A stretch of DNA of 64,000 nt from Piliocolobus tephrosceles (taxonomy: Eukaryota; Chordata; Mammalia; Primates; Cercopithecidae), in NCBI RefSeq assembly GCF_002776525.5, contig NC_045446.1, positions 67,084,627 through 67,148,626 on the forward strand, read 5' to 3'. Of this stretch, positions 35,678-47,914 are shown piece by piece; the stretch's first letter is position 1; each line of letters starts with the position of its first letter. The position numbers and the translations under genes were made by a program. The notes beneath the pieces are model-generated. The model saw only the letters and a program-made list of their open reading frames with translations. It did no database searches and was not told the origin of the DNA.

Positions 35678-35973
35678 TTTTTTTTTTTTTTTTTAAGACG
35701 GAGTCTCGCTCTGTTGCCATTCTGGAGTGCAGTGGCATGATCTCAGTTCACTGTAAGCTCCGCCTCCTGGGTTCAAGTGATTCTTCTGCCTCAGCCTCCC
35801 AAGTAGCTGGGACAACAGGTGCCCGCCACTACCCCCAGCTAATTTTTGTATTTTTAGTAGAGACGGGGTTTCACCATGTTGGCCAGGATGGTGTCAATCT
35901 CTTGACCTCGTGATCTGCCTGCCTTGGCCTCCCAAAGTGCTGGGATTACAGGCATGAGCCACTGCACCCAGCC
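35678..35973 (-). mobile_element. AluY/S-type SINE
   Basis: T-run then reverse-strand Alu ending CACTGCACCCAGCC, in the old L1. Confidence 0.92.
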
Positions 35974-36315
35974 CCCATTTTTATAAACTAGCTTTTTTTC
36001 TTTTTGAATTGTAAGAATTCTTTATGTATTTTGGGTTCAAGTACTGTCAGATATTTGTGTTTTAAGTATTTTTTCCAGTCTGTGAATTGTCTTTTCAATT
36101 AATGTCTCTTGGAGAACAGAAGTTTTAAATTGTTATGAAATCCAATTTATTTTTTAAATGTTTATGAATAGTGTTTTTGTGTCCTAATAGATCTTTGCCT
36201 TCCCAGGATCAAAGATATTTTGTTTGTTTGTTTGTTTGTTTTTTCTAGAAGTTTTATAACTTTATTTTACATTTAGGTCCATGACCCATTTTGAGTTAGT
36301 TTTGTCAAAGATCAT

Positions 36316-36316
<1 letters not shown>

Positions 36317-36350
<34 letters not shown>
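36317..36350. repeat. Poly(T) run of 34
   Basis: Uninterrupted Ts in L1 sequence, with no SINE attached. It may be an expanded slippage tract. Confidence 0.95.
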
Positions 36351-36355
<5 letters not shown>

Positions 36356-36839
36356 GTATCTGGTTGTTCCAGAACCATCTTTGATATTATTCTTTCTGCA
36401 TTAAATTATCTTGACATTTTTCTCGATTCTGTTTTATTGATCACTGTGTGTATCCTCATACTGTGTAGTTACTGTAGCTTTATTGTAAATCTTGAAGTCA
36501 GTTACTGAGTAAGTCCTCCAATTTTGTTCTTTTTCAGTGTAGCTTTGGAAATTTTAGGCCCTTTCCATTTCCACATAAATTTTAGAGTCAGCTTGTCAAT
36601 TTTTATAAAATAGTCTGCTGGAAGATTGACTGTAATTTCTTCGACTCTATAGACCAGTTTGAGGAAAGTTAATATCTTAACAATACTAAGTCTCCCAAAC
36701 CATGAATGTGGTATATTTCTCCATTTATTTAGGTTCCTTTAATTTATCTCAGTGACGTTTTGTGATTTTAAGTGAACAGATCTTTGTGAAATTTAACCCT
36801 CTGTTTTTCATGGGTAGGATGCTATTTTCAATAGTATTG

Positions 36840-37132
36840 CTTTTTTTCTTTTTTGACATGAGGTCTGGCTCTCACCCAGGCTGGAGTGCATTGGCACGAT
36901 CTTGGCTCACTGCAACCTCCTCATCCCAGGCTCAAGTCATCCTCCTACCTAGCCTCCCCAGTAGCTGGGACTACAAGTGTGCTCCACCATGCCTGGCTAA
37001 TTTTTGAATTTTTGTGGAGACGGGATTTCGCCATGTTGCCCAGGTTGGTCTCAAACTCCTGACCTCAAGCAATCTTCCCGCCTCAGTCTTCCAAAGTGCT
37101 GGAATTACAGGCGTGAGCCACCGCACCCGGCC
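36840..37132 (-). mobile_element. AluJ/S-type SINE
   Basis: Reverse-strand Alu ending CCGCACCCGGCC. Confidence 0.9.
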
Positions 37133-38156
37133 TCTAATGATTTTTAAATCTGTCTTGCCTTCTGTGTGCTTGTTCATTTGTGAAACATGTACTGGAAAAC
37201 CTCCTTTATTTTAGGCATGATCCTAGACTCTGTATATACAGAGTCAAGGAACTCATTGTCTGAGGAAGGGGACAGATAAGAAAGTGAGTATATGTAATAA
37301 AGTGAAATAACCATGGTAATAAATACAAGCCAGGCCTCATAAAGACCTTGGTTTCTTAATAGATAACTTGCTTTAGAATTTGGAATAATAGAGTTTAAAA
37401 GTAAAAACTAATATTTCACCTAATATTTTCATCATTATCCAAGTCGCAAAATTTAAAGGTAAAAGAGATCTTAGAAAGTGCCTCTTCTAACCACCTTTCC
37501 TTACAAACAAGAAAATAAGAGTTGATCCAATTCCCACAGTCAATAGTAAACTGAGAGAACACTCTTGCTGCCTATACCAAGTCACAGTCCTCAAAGGTTG
37601 GATTGGATACTCACTGATGGCCAATTGTCTGTTCATATTTGGATATTTACCGGATACCTCTTATGTGTTAAGCATTATCTTTGTGCTAGATATATGAAAA
37701 AATTAAAATGTATTCCTGCACATAAGGAATTCTCAGGCTAGTTGAGGAGATGGATAAGGAAAGAGACAATTATAATAGACTGGTATTTTCTCCAATAATG
37801 TTCCTTAGGAATCATTAGTTGCAAGATGCAGAAACCTATTCAAGCTAGCTTGAATTAGGAGAGATTATTTATTTATTGTAAGGATATGAGGAAATTATAT
37901 GGGACCCAATAGCAGGAAGTATAGCCCTACCTTACTAGAACTGGAAGGGCAGGTTCTTCCCCCTTCCCTCTTTTTGCCATTCCTTCCTCTCCACATGGCT
38001 TCACCTCTTTGTGTCTGCTATATTTTTCTCTCCCTGCAGATTGAGATATATATCTATTCAAACCTTCTGCTCATTCATCTACTTCTTCATTCAATTTGGC
38101 TGCCCCCAAATATCAGCCTCAGACCTTGAGTCCATATGACTTTGACTCTCTATACT
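37133..38156. other. Unassigned intron sequence
   Basis: No exon or confident repeat. MIR/L2-like phrases lie around 37640-37780. Confidence 0.5.
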
Positions 38157-38416
38157 TTTTTTTTTTTGGAGACAGGGTCTTGCTCTCTCATCCAGACCCT
38201 CTATCTCCCAGACTCAAGCTCTCCTCCCACCTTAGCCTCCCGAGTAGCTGGGACTACAGACATGCACCGCCATGCCCACTAATTATTTTATTTTTTGTAG
38301 AGACAGGGTCTCAATTTGTTGCCCAGGCTGGTCTCGAACTCTTGTGCTCAAGGGATCCTCCTGCATTGGCCTACGGAAGTGCTAGGATTACAGGCGTGGG
38401 TCACCGTGCCCAGCTG
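38157..38416 (-). mobile_element. AluJ with internal deletion
   Basis: Reverse-strand Alu with part of the right monomer missing after CATCCAGACC. CTCTATACT and CCCTATACT flank it as a probable target duplication. It lies 273 bp upstream of the exon at 38690. Confidence 0.85.
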
Positions 38417-38689
38417 ACTCCCTATACTGAATTGATTCAGTCTCTCCCTCCCAAACTCCAGACTTTCAGGCAAGAGCCTTTCATTGTCCCAGCTTAAGTC
38501 ATGTGTCTACTCCTAGTCCTTCCAGCCTCTTAGAGGATAATAGGCAGTGCAGGTTTTCTAAGACTACGAGTGGAAAGAAATGATGGGTATCACTCGATCA
38601 TCGAGAGATACAGGCAAATGGTAAAGCAGCATTCTATTTATGTTCCTACTTATATATTCTTTTAAAAGTTTCTTTCTCTTTTTTTCAAG

Positions 38690-38771
38690 GTTTGAATGTT
38701 TCAAGATCAAGAATTCAGTAAACTACCATCTGCTTTTTACCTTAGTTCTATTCAGTTTAATAGTAACCACA
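38690..38771 (+). CDS. ACER3: ACER3 coding exon, loop and transmembrane helix
   Basis: An 82-nt exon with acceptor TTTTTCAAG and donor GTAAGT. The first G completes the split Met codon. It then reads 27 codons starting FECFKIKNSVNYH, followed by the strongly hydrophobic LLFTLVLFSLIVTT, and ends in phase 0. This is about residues 107-134: a short charged loop with two Lys, then a membrane-spanning helix. It contains no residue I know to be catalytic. The two T-rich stretches before the acceptor act as the polypyrimidine tract. Confidence 0.95.
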
Positions 38772-39828
38772 GTAAGTCATATTTTGTTTCTAACAGATTA
38801 AGCATGTAAATTCACCATTTATAGAGTTTGGCATATTTTACTTCCGGTATTTGCTTCATGCTGTCAAACTGAAATCTTTCTAAACAAAACGAGAATATCA
38901 CACTGACAAATATTGCTCCCTGGTTCCCTGTTCAAATGTTACTTCTCACTGTAATTGAAAGACTTTTAAAACTCTGTTTAGTTTTTAAAGGGGAAAAGAA
39001 AAAAGCAAATATTAGCAGCAATAGGGAAAAATTAATTTTTCTCATAGATGGACATATTAGCTCCTATTTGTTAAAAATGAGAGATTTGCTCTGCTCCATT
39101 GGTCCTAATGTGACTGTTTTAATGGTTAACTTTTCCCTAGTAAGTTGAGATAGCTAGTCACTTCTAATCCTATATTAATGCTTTTTTTCCTCAAGTAAAT
39201 TGCATTTTATATTATGAAAATATTTATTTCAAAAAACATTTATTGAAAACTTACCATGTCAGGCACTAGAAATACAGAAATGATTAAAAAGCAGTTGCTA
39301 TCTGTGAGGGGCTCATTCTATTAGAGATTTTAGGTATGTACACAAATAATTGCATCAAAAGATAATAACTGTAATAATAGAGGTAAAAACTACTTCTATG
39401 GTGATGAGATAAAGGAGGTTCAATCAAGCCTTCATGCATGGGTCAAGGAAAGCTTTCAAGAGGAGGCACCTGAACTAGAATTTAAATGATGATTAGGAGC
39501 TCATCAGGCCCCTGGGCAAGAGTGTGGTGAAGCATTTGTAGATAGCACTATTGTTTGTTCATAGGCAGAGAACTTTGAAACAACATAGTGAACTACCATT
39601 TTCAATCACTTACTATATGCCAGATATTGTAACCATGTACTTTATCTTTATTGTCTCATTAAATCAACACCACTGGTAGAATTGGGCAAGATTTAATATG
39701 GCTGGAACATATAGTAATTGAAGAGCAGTGAATGAGTCTCGTGAATTAGACAGACATCAGATTATAAATACCCTTGTATGCTTTGTTTAAGAGTTCAAAT
39801 TTTTATCCTCGAAGTAGTGTGGAGCAGT
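38772..39828. other. Intron with L2-like relic
   Basis: 39240-39560 has L2-like phrases (CCATGTCAGGCACTAGAAAT, AAAGCTTTCAAGAGGAGGCA). The rest is unassigned. Confidence 0.45.
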
Positions 39829-40140
39829 TAGGCATGGTGGCTCACTCCTATAATCCCAGCACTTTGGGAGGCCGAGGCTGGTGGATCACCTTGAGGTCAG
39901 GAGTTCGTGACCAGCCTGGCCAATATGGTGAAACCCTGTCTCTACTAAAAATGGAAAAATTAGCCGGGGATGGTGGCATGCCCCTGTAATCCCACCTACT
40001 CAGGAGGCTGAGGTGGGAGAATTGCTTGAACCCCGGAGGCGGGGGCTTCTGTGAGCTGAGATCGTGCCACTCCACTCCAGCCTGGGTGACAGAGTGAGAC
40101 TCTGTCTCAAGAAAAAAAAAGAAAGAAAAAAAAAGAAAAA
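39829..40140 (+). mobile_element. AluS-type SINE
   Basis: Plus-strand Alu with an (A)nG tail at 40110-40140. Confidence 0.9.
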
Positions 40141-40708
40141 GGTACTGTGGAGCCAATTACTAGTTTAAAGGGAAGATGTAATCAGATATGTGTTTTAGAA
40201 AGATTGCTCTGGTTATGGAGGCTGGATTACAGAAGTATGAGGCTAGACCCAGGGACTTTTGTATTTGCTTTAGTAAGATATGAGACTCAGGTGAAAGTAA
40301 TATAGCTGTGGGGTTGAAAAGAAACGGTCATAAATAACAAACTGCAGGATATGTGACCCACGTCATAGTAGAGGGGGTGAAAGTAGAGTAAAAATGAGTT
40401 GTCTAGAATGACTCCTGGCCTGGTTGTCAGGATAGATAGTATGTCTTTAATCAAAACAGGAAACCTGGAGGATGAACAGCTTTTGCAGGATAGATAATGA
40501 GTAGGTTTGCACCATGGGGTAGGGGTAGAGATAAATTCAATATGAAATGTGTTAAGATTGAGGTGCCTGACATTAATGACATCTGAGGCTTAACAGTTAG
40601 GCTGGACTAAAGATGTAGATTTGAGAATTGTCAGGGTATAGATAGTACAAAAATGTGAGAATAGATGACCTGAAAAAGTAGCTTGGGCCATTAAGATGAC
40701 TAAAGGGA
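40141..40708. other. L2-like relic
   Basis: AGAAAGATTGCTCTGGTTAT and following text look like an old L2 end. No coding potential. Confidence 0.4.
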
Positions 40709-41000
40709 CCAGGCACAGTGGCACATACCTGTAATCCCAGCACTTTGGGAGGCCACGATGGGAGGACTGCTTGAATCCAGAAGCTCAAGACCAGCTGGGC
40801 AACATAGTGAGACTTTGTCTTTACAAAACATTTTTTTTAAATTAGCTGGATGTGGTGGCATGCACCTGTGGTCCCAGCTACTCAGGAAGCTGAGGTGAGA
40901 GGATCGCTTCAGCCCAGGAGGTCAAGGCTTCAGTGAGCCATGATTGTGCCACTGCACTCTGGCCTGGATGACAGAGTGAGACCCTGTCTCAAAACAGACA
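40709..41000 (+). mobile_element. AluJ-type SINE
   Basis: Plus-strand diverged Alu ending GTCTCAAAACAGACAAAG. ACTAAAG-like and GACTAGAAG text flank it. Confidence 0.88.
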
Positions 41001-41370
41001 AAGACTAGAAGTACAACCTAATGAAATACTTACATTTGAGGACTAGGTGGAAGAAATGGAGCTAGCAAAAGAGACTGAGAACAAGCAATCAGGGATATAA
41101 GAAAGCTCAGAGAGCCTGATGTCATGGAGTACAAAGTTTTCTAGAAGCAAAAAATGGAAGAAGAGTTGCCTCTGAAAGGATGAGTACAATGAAGATTGAC
41201 AGCTAATAGAAATTTTCAGTTGGAAGACCAGGTAACCTTAATGAGGATGCTGTCAGTAGTAAATTGATGGAGGCAGAAGCTAGATTTCAGTTAGTTGAGA
41301 TGTTGAATAGGAGGCTGAAAGGGCACATATACACTATTTACTCGTTTCCACATTACTTTGCCTAAACTAC

Positions 41371-41756
41371 TGTATTAGTCCATTCTCATGCTGCTATAAA
41401 GAAATACCCAAGACTGGATAATTTATAAAGGAAAGAAGTTTAATTGACTCACAGTTCCGCATGGCTGGGGAGACCTCCGGAAACTTAACAATCATCGTGG
41501 AAGGTGAAGCAAACACATCCTTCTTCGCATGGTGGCAGGAGAAAGAAGTGCAGAGTGAAGGGGGAAGAAGCTCCTTATAAAATCATCAGATCTCATGAGA
41601 ACTCACTCACTATGATGAGAACAGCATAGGGCATGGGAGAACCACCCCCATGATCTGTTCACCTCCCACAAAGTCCCTTCCCCAACACGCAGGGATTACA
41701 ATTCAGATTACAATTCAAGATGAGATTTTCGGTGGGCATACAGCCAAACCATATCA
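41371..41756 (-). mobile_element. THE1/MST MaLR solo LTR with 5-bp target duplication
   Basis: 386 bp, from TGTATTAGTCCATTCTCATG to AAACCATATCA. ACTAC stands directly before (41366-41370) and directly after (41757-41761), the 5-bp duplication normal for MaLR/ERVL insertions. AATTCAGATTAC is partly duplicated near its right end. It is a solo LTR, minus strand. Confidence 0.92.
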
Positions 41757-41904
41757 ACTACATATTGGTTAATCATGAAAGAATTGTAGAATTTCAGAGG
41801 TGAAATGAAGTCTTGTTATGATATGAAAGAAGAGAATCAAGTCTAGAGATTGTCAGTGACTTGCCTGGCCAATCAAGTTTATATAGAGAATTGGTGAGAG
41901 AGAG

Positions 41905-42080
41905 AGACTTTTTAGTCAGATTTAAGTTTGGATCCAGGTTACTTAAAAACTTTGGGATCTTACAAATTACTTAATCTCTGTAAGCCTTAGTTCCCTTTAT
42001 CTGTTAAATGAAGAAAATAGTATATATTTTATGTTAGTTGTGAAAATCAATACCTAACACATAGGAAGGACTCCATAATG
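41905..42080 (+). repeat. MIR relic
   Basis: Phrases like CTCTGTAAGCCTTAGTTCCC and CAATACCTAACACATAGGAA follow the MIR order. Confidence 0.65.
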
Positions 42081-42104
42081 ATTTGCTTTAAAAAACGTCT
42101 TTAA

Positions 42105-42404
42105 GGCTGGGCACGGTGACTCACACCTGTAATCCCAGCACTTTGGGAGGCCAAGGTGGGTGGATCACGAGGTCAGGAGATCGAGACCATCCTGGCTAAC
42201 ACGGTGAAACCCTGTCTCTACTAAAAATACAAAAAAATTAGCCACGCGTGGTGGCAGGCGCCTGTAGTCCTAACTGCTGGGAAGGCTGAGGCAGGAGAAT
42301 GGCATGAATCCGGGAGGCCAAGGTTGCAGTGAGCCAAGATCATGCCACTGCACTCCAGCCTGGGCGACAGAGCAAGACTCCGTCTCAAAACAAACAAACA
42401 AAAA
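42105..42404 (+). mobile_element. AluY/S-type SINE
   Basis: Plus-strand Alu. GTCTTTAAG before it and again after the tail is the target duplication. Confidence 0.93.
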
Positions 42405-42633
42405 ATGTCTTTAAGAGGCATGAGGCATGTCCTTTTGCATTTCTTTTATTAGTCATAATAGGAATCTGATAGCATTACCTATATAAATGGAAATTAGTAT
42501 TCTGAAATAAGAAATTACAGAGATTAAAAGCATTCTCCCTTACTGGGTTTAGAGTTACAGATATATAATATCTCATACACATCATACTTTTAAAACTCAC
42601 AATGCTTAAAGGAAATAATCTGGGTTTTTTTTT

Positions 42634-42656
42634 GTTTTGTTTTGTTTTGTTTTTGT
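42634..42656. repeat. (TTTTG)n microsatellite
   Basis: Four to five TTTTG units. Confidence 0.9.
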
Positions 42657-42729
42657 ACTGAGGGTAGAAACTTCTTCCAGAAGAAAGAAATTTTGTAGCC
42701 AAATAATAAAATTATATAAAATTTTATGG

Positions 42730-43912
42730 GATTGCTACATTAAATGAGGATATAGAAATATCTAAATCCAGTACTTAGTATCAAAGATATTATAGTCTTG
42801 TAGGGAGAAAAACAAACTATTAAATGCCACAAAGTTTATACATGAAGAGTAATGGTAGAAAGGAGGGTGACTGGTTGCTTCTGCTGTATAGAGAAAGGAT
42901 CAGAAAAGACTTCAAGAAGGAGGTATAGTTTGAGTTGAATCCTAAAAGATGATTAATAAGTAGAGGAGGATTTCTGAACAAAGTAAAGAGCAGCATGTTT
43001 AAAAATACAGAAGCGTGAAACTAGCACATTTTAGGAAGCACAGCACTTTCTGGAGACTTGGATGAGGAGGAGACAAGAAGACAATAGTGAGACCAAACAG
43101 AAAGGCTAAGAAATTTGAACTGTGTCTTGCAAGTGATGAGAGTCATGGCAGGGTTATGACTTGAATTTTGATTCCCCTGTACCATATCATTTAAAAATTG
43201 TGCTCCTGTAGGGCAATACATACATGTTAAATCTTAACTAGGCATTGAGCTTAATCATCCACATGATGTTGGAACCTACAACTAGGGTTTGTGTAACTGC
43301 GAATGCATCTAGAAAGGTGAGTTAGAGATTTCTGGAAGCATAAGAAAGCACAAGAAATTTGTTTTAAATGTCTTCACTTACTGAGCACCTACTGTATGCT
43401 AGACACTTTCAGGTATTTTAGCTTATCATTCCTCACCACTATTATTGTTCATTATCCAGATGAGGAAGGATGTGTCTTTTAGTTAAATAACTTGTCCAAG
43501 GCATGTAGCAAGTAAGTGGCAGAGGCTGAAATTTACTCCTATCTCTAAGTCCAGTGTTCTCTCTGTTGTAGAACAGATCTGCTATGGGGATTGTCAGCAT
43601 AACTTCTTCACTCCTCATGAGTATCCATGTATCCTTATCCCTCCTTGATACTGATGCAGAGTTTGGAGTGGTCCACAACAGATCTAAAACATTCTGCTCA
43701 CCATAACAGGGCTAGCACTAAGGAAATCCTCCTGTAGCTCCCAGCCTTCCTGTGGCATGCCACTTGATCTGATTGCTTTTACATGGCAGGATTCAAATCT
43801 GAGTAAGATGGGGGAAGCAGAAGAGGTTTGGGATTCACAGAGTAGGTGGAATTGGTTTTTCTTCCCTTCATAATGTACTTCATTCACATGTGTTTTTTCT
43901 AATATTTTGCAG
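42730..43912. other. Intron with L2-like and MIR relics
   Basis: L2-like at about 42770-43150. MIR-like on the minus strand at about 43380-43590 (GAGCACCTACTGTATGCTAG, AGTAAGTGGCAGAGGCTGAA). It ends in the acceptor of the 36-nt exon. Confidence 0.5.
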
Positions 43913-43948
43913 GTTTACCTTAAGGTAAAAGAGCCGATATTCCATCAG
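43913..43948 (+). CDS. ACER3: ACER3 36-nt coding exon
   Basis: A very short exon of 12 codons, VYLKVKEPIFHQ, between acceptor ATTTTGCAG and donor GTAATT. It starts and ends in phase 0, so skipping it would remove 12 residues without a frameshift. It is about residues 135-146, a polar loop between two membrane helices. The donor is weaker than those of the other exons (A at +4, but T at +5 instead of G). This fits an exon that could be alternatively included; that is inference. Confidence 0.94.
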
Positions 43949-44899
43949 GTAATTTTTTGTAAATTATTACACATTAGATTGTTTAACGATACATGGCTGC
44001 TTTGTGATTTCCTTGTCTAAGAAATGATATGCAGATAAAAATTTTTTAATGAAATGGTAGATGTTCTAAGGAAGTTCAGTGTTTAAGAGAGGTTGCAAAC
44101 TCAAATGCTTACAGGAGCTGAGTGTAGGTAACAGGAATATACCTGGGATAGCCAATGTGCAGGTCCAGCTGGCTGTTGGTATTCAGTAATACAGGTGCAA
44201 CATTGCCATTATAAGCAGAAAGAACCAGAAAGCATTATGCACATACACATAAAGTCTTTTTATGACATCTAGACAAGACAGACTGAAAATTCCTTGAACA
44301 TTTTCCCCCTAATATATTTTAATGCATTTTTGACTTGGGAGGTGATGTACATTGAAGGAAGCAGACACAGGAAACGTTATTGTAGGAAATGGTGATTTAA
44401 GTGCATGCCATTATGAAACCAGAGTGAAATAAAGAAGCAGGCCTTTGAGTGCTGCCACATGCCTGGTACTATGCTCACTACTACACAGACTTCTAATCTC
44501 ACCAACAGTCCAACTAATTGGGAATTATTATATACATTTCAAGGAAAATGAGCTCAGAAATATTAAATAATTGCCCTAAGATGACACAGTTATTAAGGGG
44601 GAGAACCAGGATTATAACCTAGATTTGTCTGACTCCTTTTCAACATTCTTTTAACAAACTAGCAAACAAAAATGAATAAATAAGCACGCTTTTCAGAAGT
44701 GCCACAGTTTTAAAATATTTTGTGCTTATATAAACATTTACTAATGTTCTTGTAACTTTTACAATTCAAGCTATACAATAATCATCTAACTGGAACCTGG
44801 CTTTTGAAATATATTCTATAACCACATTATTATGCCTTGCTTTTCTCCAGATCAGTTGCAGGCGGATGAACTAAAATGCTACAGAAAAGACATCCTCAC
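43949..44899. other. Intron with a MIR relic
   Basis: MIR-like, minus strand, at about 44460-44640. Otherwise unassigned. Confidence 0.5.
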
Positions 44900-45188
44900 G
44901 GCCGGGTGTGGTGGCTCACACCTGTAATCCCAGCACTTTGGGAGGCCGAGGTGGGTGGATCAGTTGAGGTCAGGAGTTCAAGACCAGCCGGGCCAACATG
45001 GTGAAACCCCATCTCTACTAAAAATACAAAAATTAGCCAGGCATGGTGGTGTGCACCTGTAATCCCAACTAATTGGGAGGCTGAGGCAGGAGAATTACTT
45101 GAACCCAGGAGGCAGAGGTTGCAGTGAGCTGAGATCGTACCACTGCGCTCCAACCTGGGTAACAGAATGAGACGCTGTCTCAAAAAAA
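44900..45188 (+). mobile_element. AluS-type SINE with target duplication
   Basis: Plus-strand Alu. AAAAGACATCCTCAC at 44885-44899 repeats exactly at 45189-45203. Confidence 0.95.
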
Positions 45189-45289
45189 AAAAGACATCCT
45201 CACTTTCTTGTTTACTGTAACTTGAAATTATGCCATTATGTAATTACTCTTTTATTTAGAAAGTTTTATTAACAGTATAAAAAACAAAG

Positions 45290-45550
45290 TTGGCCAGACA
45301 CAGCAGCCTATAATCTCAGTCCTTTGGGAGGCTGAGGTGGGAGGATTGCTTGAAGCCAGGAGTTCAAGACTAACCAGGGCAACATAGCAAAAAAAAAAAA
45401 AAAAAAAATTAATCAGGCTTGGTGGGACATGCCTGTATTCCTAGTTACTTGGGAAGCTGAGGCAGGAGGATCCCTTGAGCCCAGGAGTTTAAACCTGCAG
45501 TGAACTATGATTATGCCACTGCACTCCAGCCCAGACAACATCTCTTTTAA
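45290..45550 (+). mobile_element. Old AluJ-type SINE
   Basis: Diverged plus-strand Alu with a long A-run in its middle linker (45391-45408). Confidence 0.82.
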
Positions 45551-46207
45551 AATAATAATAAATAAATGAAGTTAATCTGTATAAATACCTTAGTTTTTAT
45601 AAACTTCTTGTTCGCCTTTACTAAGAAAGAAATATAATGACCACAAAAATATAAAATTTGGAAATTCTGGGTTAATTTTTACAAGTTTTATGACCATCTA
45701 TTTTTCATTTTGTGTTTTAGAACTATTTGACACTATGTAATAAAAAACAACTCTTAATAAGTAACTACCCCTAGTGCAATAGCCATGTGTTTTTCCACTA
45801 ATAAAGACTTTCTTCTCTATGTATAGCAGTAATATTTACTGATAAGAAGAGAAGCAGGATGAAAGCTAGGTCTATCCATACCCACTGTGGCTTGTGTCGT
45901 AGGCCTAGAGATTAAAAATCAGGATAGAGAAATGAAGAAATAAGGAAATGCTAGGGTGAAGCAAATAAGTAATCTAAAGGTAAAAGACATTCATTCATTC
46001 AACAGATGTCTACTGTCTGCCTTCTCTGTACCAAATTCTGAGCTGGAATTTGCAGACAGGCAGCAAAGCAAAGACTTTATGATCTACATACAGTCAAGCA
46101 GACCTGGATTTAAAATCTAGTCTCCTCCACTTACTAACTGTACACCCTGGACAAGTTAGTTAACCTCTCTGAGCTTTGGTTTCCTCATTGTTCAGCAATC
46201 TCCCCAC
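45551..46207. other. Intron, first half of a MIR at the end
   Basis: 46085-46200 is MIR-like on the plus strand. The Alu at 46208 cuts it, and L2/MIR-like text resumes at 46510-46705. Confidence 0.5.
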
Positions 46208-46508
46208 CTTTTTTTTTTTGAAATAGAGCCTCGCCCTGTCACTCAGGCTGGAGTGCAGTGGCTCCATCACAGCTCACTACAGCCTTGACCTCCTGGGCTC
46301 ACGCAGTCCTCCCACCTCAGCCTCCCAAGTAGCGGGGATTACAGGCACACACCACTACAACAGGCTGTTTTGCATCTTTTGTAGAGATGGGTTTTACCAT
46401 GTTGCCCGGCAGGTCTCAAAACTCCTGAGCTCAAGCAATCTGCTCGCCTCAGCTCCCGCCTTGGTGAAGCTCAGGCAGGGTTACAGGTGTGAGCCACTGC
46501 GCCCAGCC
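46208..46508 (-). mobile_element. AluJ-type SINE
   Basis: Reverse-strand Alu with a disrupted segment around 46450-46480, ending CTGCGCCCAGCC. Confidence 0.88.
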
Positions 46509-46974
46509 TGAACAAACCCTTTTTAAGTGCCTTCAATGTTCCAGGCACTGTACTAGGCCCAAGAGATACATACACTAGTGAATAAAATAACAAGCCCTGC
46601 CCTCAAGGAACTTACACCCTCTCTCTATAATAACCTCCTAAGTTTGAGGATTGAATGAAATAATGCATATAAAACCCTTGTCACATAGTAAACAATAAAT
46701 GTTAACTAACATTAGTATACATAGGCAAATAAGATATGGCCACTAATCTCAAGAAGATCATTATCTAATCAGTAATATAGACTTGTAAAAAATAATTGCA
46801 GTATAAAAGTCTTGTGATAAATATGTAAAAGCAGTGGTAATATAGACAAGGGTATGCTCTGTCTACTTAGATGACTCATAGAGGGGCTTCAGGAGAGTCT
46901 TGAAGATGAACAAGATGTCACAGGTAGAGAAGTAGAGAAAAGCTATTCCATCTATAGGGAAGCCTGTGTTAAGG

Positions 46975-47291
46975 CAGCAATCCCCAACCTTTTTAGCACC
47001 AGAGACCGATTTTGTGGAAGACAGTTTTTCCAGACAGCCAGGGAATGGTTTTGGGATTCTACCTCATATCATCAAGCATTAGATTCTTATAAGGAGCACA
47101 CGACCTAGATCCCTTGTGTGTGCAGTTCACAATAGTGTTTGTGTTCCTATGAGAATCTAATGCCACTGCTGCTTTGATAAGAGGCAGAGCTCAGGCGATA
47201 ATGCTCACTTGCCTGCAGCTCACCTCCTGCTGTGCAGTCCAGTTCCTAAAAGGCTGCAGACCGGTACCAGTCTGGGGGATGGGGACCCCTG
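46975..47291. mobile_element. MER1-like hAT-Charlie MITE with 8-bp target duplication
   Basis: 317 bp with inverted ends CAGCAATCCCC and GGGGACCCCTG. TGTTAAGG stands just before (46967-46974) and just after (47292-47299). The 8-bp duplication and CAG ends are diagnostic for hAT. No transposase is present, so it is non-autonomous. Confidence 0.9.
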
Positions 47292-47468
47292 TGTTAAGGT
47301 ACAGAAGTGTGAATTGGTAACTCTTGCACATGAAACAGGAGTACAAGTTCACCCAGGGATTTGTGGTAGCATGCTGAGGTGTTTACAAAATCACTGACTG
47401 CATCTCAACATTCCTATTTTCCTATAACATTTATTTTATTCAACTATATTGCAGGGATTAAACTTTTT

Positions 47469-47899
47469 TTGTTTTTGTTTTTTGATATGGAGTCTCACTC
47501 TGTCACCCAGGCTGGAGTGCAGTGGCACAATCTCGGCTCACTGGAACCTCCATCTCCCGGGTTCGTTATTCTTATGCCTCAGCCTCCCAGGTAGCTGGGA
47601 CTACAGGTGTGCACCATTACGCCTGGCTAATTTTTGTATTTTTCGTAGAAACGGGGTATCGCCATGTTGGCCAGGCTGGTCTTGAACTCCTGACCTAAAG
47701 TGATCTGCCCACCTCAGCCTCCCAAAGTGCTGGGATTAAAGGCGTGAGCCACCACTCCTGACCTAATTTTTGTATTTTCAGTACAGACAGGGTTTTTTCA
47801 TGTTGGCCAGGCTGGTCTCAAACTTCTGACCTCAAGTGATCCACCCGCCTTGGCAACCCAAAGTGCTGGGATTACAGGCATGTGCCATCGTGCCCAGCT
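47469..47899 (-). mobile_element. Three-monomer Alu (left-left-right)
   Basis: A complete reverse-strand Alu (to 47762) is followed without a tail by a second copy of the left monomer (47763-47899). GGGATTAAACTTTTT at 47454-47468 recurs at 47900-47914, so a single target duplication encloses three monomers. Confidence 0.85.
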
Positions 47900-47914
47900 G
47901 GGATTAAACTTTTT

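Larger units (their letters stand above)
34840..36835 (-). repeat. Old L1 3' part, minus strand
   Basis: A 3'UTR-like start (GTATTGACACATAGTTTACA), then degenerate reverse-strand ORF2 to about 36835. An Alu (35678-35973) and a pure T-run of 34 (36317-36350) interrupt it. No intact ORF. Confidence 0.7.
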
